Assembly (NCBI GenBank): GCA_945621435.1
Contig: CALZBR010000013.1
Location: 1-59,754, forward strand
DNA length: 59,754 nt
Direction: 5' to 3'
Origin: an uncultured Lachnospiraceae bacterium
Lineage (GTDB): Bacteria; Bacillota; Clostridia; Lachnospirales; Lachnospiraceae
A program made the position numbers and the translations under genes. The notes under the pieces are model-generated. The model did not search any database. It was not told where the DNA came from and worked only from the letters and a program-made list of their open reading frames with translations. This document shows, in pieces, positions 55,173 to 59,754 of this stretch (the stretch's first letter is position 1; each line of letters opens with the position of its first letter).

Positions 55173-55520
55173 ATGAAGACAGTGCTTTGCGGTGCGAACG
55201 CATATGAGCAGAAATACTATTTCAACCGGGAATTTGATGGGATTCCCCAGTCCATCAAGGACGAACTGCATGTCATCTGTGTGTTGTTTACCGAAGAGGT
55301 AGGCGGAATCTTTACCATTGGTTTCGATGAGGAAGGCAACCCTGTGATGGAGACCGATGCGGATGAGAAAGATTTTTATTACGATGAAATCAGCAGCGGA
55401 CTGATGGTTTCCGAGGTGCGTAGAAACAGACAGGAGCTCTTCGAATCCCTGAGCCTGTACTACAAGGTATTCATCCTCAAACATGATATTTCGTCCCTTG
55501 TGGATGAGAAGAATGAGTAA
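55173..55520 (+). CDS. Conserved hypothetical protein
   Basis: A 115-residue acidic protein (MKTVLCGANAYEQKYYFN to SSLVDEKNE). No signal peptide, membrane helix or known motif. AAAGGAGA stands about 8 nt before ATG 55173; the frame opens earlier at 55134 without a ribosome site. It lies between birA and dusB, probably in one transcript. Confidence 0.75.
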   Translation: MKTVLCGANAYEQKYYFNREFDGIPQSIKDELHVICVLFTEEVGGIFTIGFDEEGNPVMETDADEKDFYYDEISSGLMVSEVRRNRQELFESLSLYYKVFILKHDISSLVDEKNE

Positions 55521-55572
55521 TCAAAGAATCGCCGGGGATATACGGATAGATTGGACAGACTGAGGTTGAGGT

Positions 55573-56550
55573 ATGCAAAACAAGATAAGAAAGCTGACAA
55601 TAGGGAACGTAACCCTGGAAAATAATGTAATTCTAGCTCCTATGGCAGGTGTCACAGACCTGCCCTTTCGTTTGCTCTGCAGACAGCAGGGAGCGGGCCT
55701 GGTCTGCATGGAAATGGTCAGCGCCAAGGCCATCTATTACAACAACAAGAATACAGAGGAGCTTCTGGAGGTGCATCCGGAGGAGCTTCCGGTGTCTCTG
55801 CAACTGTTCGGTTCTGACCCTGAGATCGTGGCGGATATGGCGGCGAGAATCCAGGAGCGCCCCTATGCTATCCTGGATTTCAATATGGGCTGTCCCGTCC
55901 CCAAGGTGGTAAATAATGGGGAAGGCTCTGCATTGATGAAGAACCCCAAGCTGGTGGAGCAGATTCTCACTGCCCTTGTCAGGGCAGTAAAAAAGCCGGT
56001 AACGGTAAAAATCCGCAAAGGCTTTGACGACAGCTGTATCAATGCAGTGGAGATTGCAAAGATAGCAGAGAGCTGCGGAGTGGCGGCAATCGCTGTGCAC
56101 GGCCGCACCAGAGCCCAGTACTACAGTGGTGATGCGGACTGGAACATCATCCGTCAGGTAAAGGAAGCTGTCCGGATCCCCGTCATCGGAAATGGTGATG
56201 TGACCGGTCCCGAGTCAGCCCTGGCTATGTTGGAGGAGACCGGCTGTGACGGGGTCATGGTAGGAAGAGCAACCCAGGGCAATCCCTGGATTTTCCGCGA
56301 GATTACACATTATCTGGAAACCGGCGAAAAACTGCCAAGACCCGACAACGTGGAGAAAAAAGACATGGTTCTCAGACATGCAGAACTCCTGCAGGAGACC
56401 AAGGGAGAGTACACCGCCGTTCGTGAGATGCGCAAACACCTGGCCTGGTACACTGCAGGCATGCCTCACTCCGCCCGTTTCCGAGGTATGATCAATTCCC
56501 TGGAGACCATGAAGGCACTGATTGAAGGTGTGGAAGAAATATTCGGATGA
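55573..56550 (+). CDS. dusB: tRNA-dihydrouridine synthase DusB
   Basis: A 325-residue FMN enzyme reducing uridines in tRNA. VILAPMAGVTDLPFR, DFNMGCPVPKVVNNGEGSALM (with the catalytic cysteine), KIRKGFDD, AIAVHGRTRAQYYSG and IGNGDV are the family landmarks. The C-terminal helical domain binds tRNA. No strong ribosome site; TGAGGT is upstream of ATG 55573. Confidence 0.93.
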   Translation: MQNKIRKLTIGNVTLENNVILAPMAGVTDLPFRLLCRQQGAGLVCMEMVSAKAIYYNNKNTEELLEVHPEELPVSLQLFGSDPEIVADMAARIQERPYAILDFNMGCPVPKVVNNGEGSALMKNPKLVEQILTALVRAVKKPVTVKIRKGFDDSCINAVEIAKIAESCGVAAIAVHGRTRAQYYSGDADWNIIRQVKEAVRIPVIGNGDVTGPESALAMLEETGCDGVMVGRATQGNPWIFREITHYLETGEKLPRPDNVEKKDMVLRHAELLQETKGEYTAVREMRKHLAWYTAGMPHSARFRGMINSLETMKALIEGVEEIFG

Positions 56551-56553
56551 AGC

Positions 56554-56606
56554 ATAGCATCCTGCCCTGAGACATATATTTAGGGCATGGATGCTATTAT
56601 TTATTT
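56554..56606 (+). terminator. Terminator after dusB
   Basis: ATAGCATCC-TGCCCT pairs with AGGGCA-GGATGCTAT (one bulged T), followed by TATTTATTTTTAT. It spans the first possible ATG (56587) of the next gene. Confidence 0.8.
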
Positions 56607-56643
56607 TTATAAAAAAGAAAATCTGCAAAAACCGGAAATTAAT

Positions 56644-57531
56644 ATGATGTATCGGGGAGATTACCTCCTGGTCAAGGTTGGGCTGGAGGCGGACAAGGAT
56701 AAATGGTTCGGATTCAGGATACCGGATGGGGAGGGGAGAGGGTATGGAGGGAGTCCCGAAGACGGGAAGGAAGATATCGGAGTAAAAGGTAATCGAGAAA
56801 AAAGAGGCTTCTTTCGTAGATTTTTCTCCGGGGAAAACAAGAGCAGACAGAGCCGCCCCCAGCCCACACAGTACGAAATGGCTCTTCAGTATCTTGACAC
56901 AGAGCTCCGGTCCTTCTCCGCTTCATTACAGAATGCGGTCTATGACCTGGATGGAGGTATGAATCCTTACAGTGTATACGAGGACAGCCTGGAATTTTTG
57001 ACACTGGAGGGCGGTATGCTCGCAACCCTGTGGCAGCAGAACTGGGGATGTCGGGAATTCACTTCCTACACTTTGCCGCGGTGGACTCTGCCCCTGGTCC
57101 GGGAGCTGCCGGGACCGGACTTTATGCTGCTGGGGGTAGAGGCGGCGATACCGGAGATCCTGGAATATTGTGCGCCCGGGATGAGGAGCCTGACTTGGGT
57201 CATTACAGACTCGGAGGACAGCGAAGAGATGCAGGATTATATTGAGTATTTCTACGAGGAATACGGACTTGCCATTGGAACACAGGTCTGTGAGAAACAG
57301 ATCGTTTTCAAGACAGCGGCAAGACCGGTCTGCGTATTGGACTTTGCGGGAGAAAAATTAACGCTCGAAGGCGCTCTTCCGGCGGGGAGTAACTGGGTGG
57401 ACTTTTCCTCAGATGAGAAGAAAGAGCTTCATCTTCATAGGATCTCCCCAGACACACACTATATTTCATTAAAAAAATATTGGCGGGAATGCAGGAGAAA
57501 ACAAGCAGATATAAGGCTTTTCTTGACATAA
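56644..57531 (+). CDS. Hypothetical protein
   Basis: A 295-residue soluble protein with no recognised domain. A basic linker (KRGFFRRFFSGENKSRQSR) separates a short N-terminal part from an acidic main part rich in aromatic residues (YSVYEDSLEFLTLEGGML, ITDSEDSEEMQDYIEYFYEEYG). I start at ATG 56644 with GGA 7 nt upstream, because the earlier in-frame ATG at 56587 is inside the dusB terminator and has no usable ribosome site. The stop lies between the -35 and -10 of the greA promoter. Confidence 0.65.
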   Translation: MMYRGDYLLVKVGLEADKDKWFGFRIPDGEGRGYGGSPEDGKEDIGVKGNREKRGFFRRFFSGENKSRQSRPQPTQYEMALQYLDTELRSFSASLQNAVYDLDGGMNPYSVYEDSLEFLTLEGGMLATLWQQNWGCREFTSYTLPRWTLPLVRELPGPDFMLLGVEAAIPEILEYCAPGMRSLTWVITDSEDSEEMQDYIEYFYEEYGLAIGTQVCEKQIVFKTAARPVCVLDFAGEKLTLEGALPAGSNWVDFSSDEKKELHLHRISPDTHYISLKKYWRECRRKQADIRLFLT

Positions 57532-57551
57532 GGTAGAAAAGTGGTTATAAT
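57523..57551 (+). promoter_or_regulatory. Promoter of greA
   Basis: Consensus TTGACA at 57523-57528, 17 nt, consensus TATAAT at 57546-57551. The strongest promoter-like site in the window. Confidence 0.92.
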
Positions 57552-57628
57552 ACCCTCGACAAAGGTGAAGAATAATTTACCGGCGGAAGGTATTATCAAT
57601 AAAAGAAAACAGGAAGGGTAAGCAAAAA

Positions 57629-58111
57629 ATGCAGGAGAAGAAAAACATTTTGACCTATGAGGGTCTCAAAAAGTATGAGGATGAGCTGCATGAGCTGAAG
57701 GTTGTAAAGCGTCAGGAAGTGGCTCAGAAGATCAAAGAGGCAAGAGAACAGGGAGACCTGTCCGAGAACGCTGAGTACGATGCTGCAAAGGATGAGCAGC
57801 GCGATATCGAGGCAAGAATAGAGGAACTCGAGAAGATTCTGAAGAACGCTGAAGTAGTAGTGGAAGACGAAGTGGATCTGGACAAGATCAACATCGGCTG
57901 CCGTGTGAAGCTCCTTGACATCGAGTACAGCGAAGAGCTTGAGTATAAGATTGTAGGTTCTACCGAGGCCAACAGCCTGAAGGGCAAGATTTCCAACGAG
58001 AGCCCTGTGGGCAAGGCACTGATCGGATGCAAGATTGGCGATACCGTTGAGGTTGAGACCTCTGCAGGCACTTTTGCATATAAGGTATTGGAGATTCAGA
58101 GAAGCAACTAA
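57629..58111 (+). CDS. greA: Transcription elongation factor GreA
   Basis: A 160-residue factor that rescues backtracked RNA polymerase by stimulating transcript cleavage. The N-terminal coiled coil carries the acidic tip ([16 protein letters not shown]); the C-terminal FKBP-like domain ends KVLEIQ. GGAAGGG precedes ATG 57629. lysS follows 53 nt on, likely in the same transcript, an arrangement common in Firmicutes. Confidence 0.95.
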   Translation: MQEKKNILTYEGLKKYEDELHELKVVKRQEVAQKIKEAREQGDLSENAEYDAAKDEQRDIEARIEELEKILKNAEVVVEDEVDLDKINIGCRVKLLDIEYSEELEYKIVGSTEANSLKGKISNESPVGKALIGCKIGDTVEVETSAGTFAYKVLEIQRSN

Positions 58112-58164
58112 TTGCAGCATTATAATGAGGATACAGCTGCAGGACAGAACGAGAGGTAAAAGAA

Positions 58165-59754
58165 GTGGCAGAAGTACAGAATAATCAGGCACAGGAACAG
58201 GATGTGAACCAGCTCCTCAAGGTGCGCAGAGACAAGCTCGCTGCATTACAGGAGGCAGGAAAGGATCCTTTCCGGATTACAAAATATAACGTAACCCACC
58301 ACACAAGCGATGCCGCAGAGCTCTATATCGCTCATGAGGAGAAGCTCCTTGCGGGTCGTGTCACACCCAATGTGGAAGGGCTGGACGAGGCTCAGGCTAA
58401 GGAAGTATTGAACAATGACTACAACGAAAGACGCGCTATCATGGACGCAGATCCGATTGAAGTGTCCATTGCCGGCCGAATGATGTTCAAACGCGTCATG
58501 GGAAAAGCTTCCTTCTGCAATATTCGCGATCTGAAGGGAAATATCCAGGTATACGTGGCTAGAGACGCCATCGGTGAGGACTCCTACGCTGATTTTAAGA
58601 AGTCCGATATCGGCGATATCTACGGTGTAAAGGGACATGTATTCCGCACCAAGACCGGTGAGATCTCTATCCATGCCGTAGAGATGACCCTGCTCACCAA
58701 GAGCCTGCAGATTCTTCCTGAGAAATTCCATGGACTGACTGATACCGATACCCGCTATCGCCAGAGATATGTTGACCTGATTATGAATGCGGAGTCCAAG
58801 GAGACCTTCATCAAGAGATCTCAGATCATCAAAGAGATCCGCAAGTTCCTGGACGGACGTGATTTCATGGAGGTGGAGACTCCTATGCTGGTTTCCAACG
58901 CGGGCGGTGCGGCAGCCAGACCCTTCGAGACCCATTACAACGCCCTGGATGAGGACGTAAAGCTTCGTATTTCCCTGGAACTTTACCTGAAGAGACTGAT
59001 TGTGGGCGGTCTGGAACGCGTGTACGAGATTGGCCGCGTATTCCGCAACGAGGGCGTTGACACCAGACACAATCCTGAGTTTACCCTGATGGAGCTCTAC
59101 CAAGCATATACTGATTATGAGGGTATGATGGAGCTCACAGAGAGTATGTTCAAATATCTGGCAGAGAAGGTATGCGGTACCTCTGTCATTACCTATAACG
59201 GCATTGAAATCGACTTTGGCAAGCCCTTCGAACGCATAACAATGATTGATTGTATCAAGAAATATGCCGGTGTTGATTTTGATGCGGTGGCAGATGATGC
59301 CGAGGCAAAGAAGATTGCCGACGAGCACCATATAGAATATGAGACCCGCCATACGAAGGGTGACATCATCAACCTCTTCTTTGAGGAGTACTGCGAGAAG
59401 AACCTGATTCAGCCCACCTTCGTCATGGATCATCCCCTGGCAATCTCTCCCCTGACCAAGAAGAAGCCCGGCGACCCCGAGAAGGTTGAACGCTTTGAAC
59501 TCTTTATCAACACTTGGGAGATGTGCAACGCATATTCCGAGTTAAATGACCCCATTGACCAGCGCGAGCGCTTTGCGGCGCAGGATGCAGCCTTCGCCGC
59601 AGGCGACGAGGAAGCCAACCACACCGACGAAGACTTCCTGAATGCTCTGGAAATCGGTATGCCCCCTACCGGTGGTATCGGATATGGCATCGACAGACTG
59701 GTGATGCTGTTGACGGATAGCCCGGCGATTAGGGATGTGCTGCTGTTCCCGACG
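58165..59754 (+). CDS. lysS: Lysyl-tRNA synthetase LysS (class II), C terminus cut by window edge
   Basis: A 530-codon open frame runs to the end of the window without a stop. It starts at GTG 58165 after GAGAGG, with no ATG suitably placed. The N-terminal OB fold binds the anticodon ([19 protein letters not shown]); class II motifs follow: motif 1 around [21 protein letters not shown], motif 2 [28 protein letters not shown], and motif 3 [14 protein letters not shown] near the edge. Compared with the usual form, about 25 extra residues ([20 protein letters not shown]) lie before the OB fold. Only the last few residues should be missing. Confidence 0.95.
   Translation, partial: MAEVQNNQAQEQDVNQLLKVRRDKLAALQEAGKDPFRITKYNVTHHTSDAAELYIAHEEKLLAGRVTPNVEGLDEAQAKEVLNNDYNERRAIMDADPIEVSIAGRMMFKRVMGKASFCNIRDLKGNIQVYVARDAIGEDSYADFKKSDIGDIYGVKGHVFRTKTGEISIHAVEMTLLTKSLQILPEKFHGLTDTDTRYRQRYVDLIMNAESKETFIKRSQIIKEIRKFLDGRDFMEVETPMLVSNAGGAAARPFETHYNALDEDVKLRISLELYLKRLIVGGLERVYEIGRVFRNEGVDTRHNPEFTLMELYQAYTDYEGMMELTESMFKYLAEKVCGTSVITYNGIEIDFGKPFERITMIDCIKKYAGVDFDAVADDAEAKKIADEHHIEYETRHTKGDIINLFFEEYCEKNLIQPTFVMDHPLAISPLTKKKPGDPEKVERFELFINTWEMCNAYSELNDPIDQRERFAAQDAAFAAGDEEANHTDEDFLNALEIGMPPTGGIGYGIDRLVMLLTDSPAIRDVLLFPT

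Overview
The window reads as the chromosome of an anaerobic, low-to-mid GC Firmicute, most likely a Lachnospiraceae (Clostridium cluster XIVa) species. The signs are: a rubrerythrin and flavoredoxin-type oxygen defence protein, anaerobic radical-SAM ThiH, type III glutamine synthetase, an ammonium transporter fused to PII, a SAM-I riboswitch in front of metK, TTGACA/TATAAT-type promoters, AGGAGG-type ribosome sites and heavy use of AGA codons. No phage, insertion sequence, CRISPR array, rRNA or tRNA was seen.

Layout. 1-2.3 kb: end of an unknown gene, a flavin reductase-rubredoxin-rubrerythrin fusion and a short-chain dehydrogenase. 2.3-6.0 kb: thiamin thiazole operon thiS-thiF-thiG-thiH-tenI behind a structured leader with an intrinsic terminator (candidate thiS-motif/HMP-PP riboswitch). 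6.0-23.3 kb: a nitrogen assimilation island (purF paralogue, glnN, amt-glnK fusion, asnB, pyrG, gltB, gltD, a glnA-like gene and an ANTAR-domain regulator). 23.4-33.2 kb: accessory-looking block with a convergent DHH phosphoesterase-TIR operon, then xpt, an APH-family kinase, and a VWA/MoxR/leucine-rich-repeat trio. 33.2-36.7 kb: sugar-nucleotide genes (UDP-sugar pyrophosphorylase, galE) and a small alarmone synthetase. 37.0-40.4 kb: a membrane coiled-coil protein built on 36-bp tandem repeats, a flavin reductase and an M23 endopeptidase. 40.5-59.7 kb: housekeeping genes (murA, metK, dnaE, pfkA, a SpoU methyltransferase, proC, a SleB-type hydrolase, nfeD/SPFH, argF, birA, dusB, greA, lysS) with well-formed promoters and terminators.

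The most interesting system is the nitrogen island. Four of its transcription units (purF paralogue, glnN, amt-glnK, glnA-like) begin with the same device: a sigma-A-like promoter, then a small hairpin with the hexaloop AAAGGC (A at position 1, G at position 4, the ANTAR recognition signature), whose loop and 3' strand are also the 5' strand of a terminator. Forming the hexaloop hairpin and forming the terminator are mutually exclusive. The last gene of the island encodes an ANTAR protein whose receiver domain lacks the phospho-acceptor aspartate. It sits 11 nt behind a GlnA homologue that has lost several conserved active-site residues. I infer a self-contained nitrogen antitermination circuit in which the GlnA-like protein may be the sensor. 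The hairpins, residues and spacings are read from the sequence; the regulatory logic is inference.

Secondary leads are the TIR-DHH operon, the MoxR/VWA/LRR trio whose zincin motif lacks the catalytic glutamate, three 25-bp direct repeats abutting the purF promoter, an internal ribosome binding site at the rubrerythrin fusion joint, and the 36-bp coding repeats.
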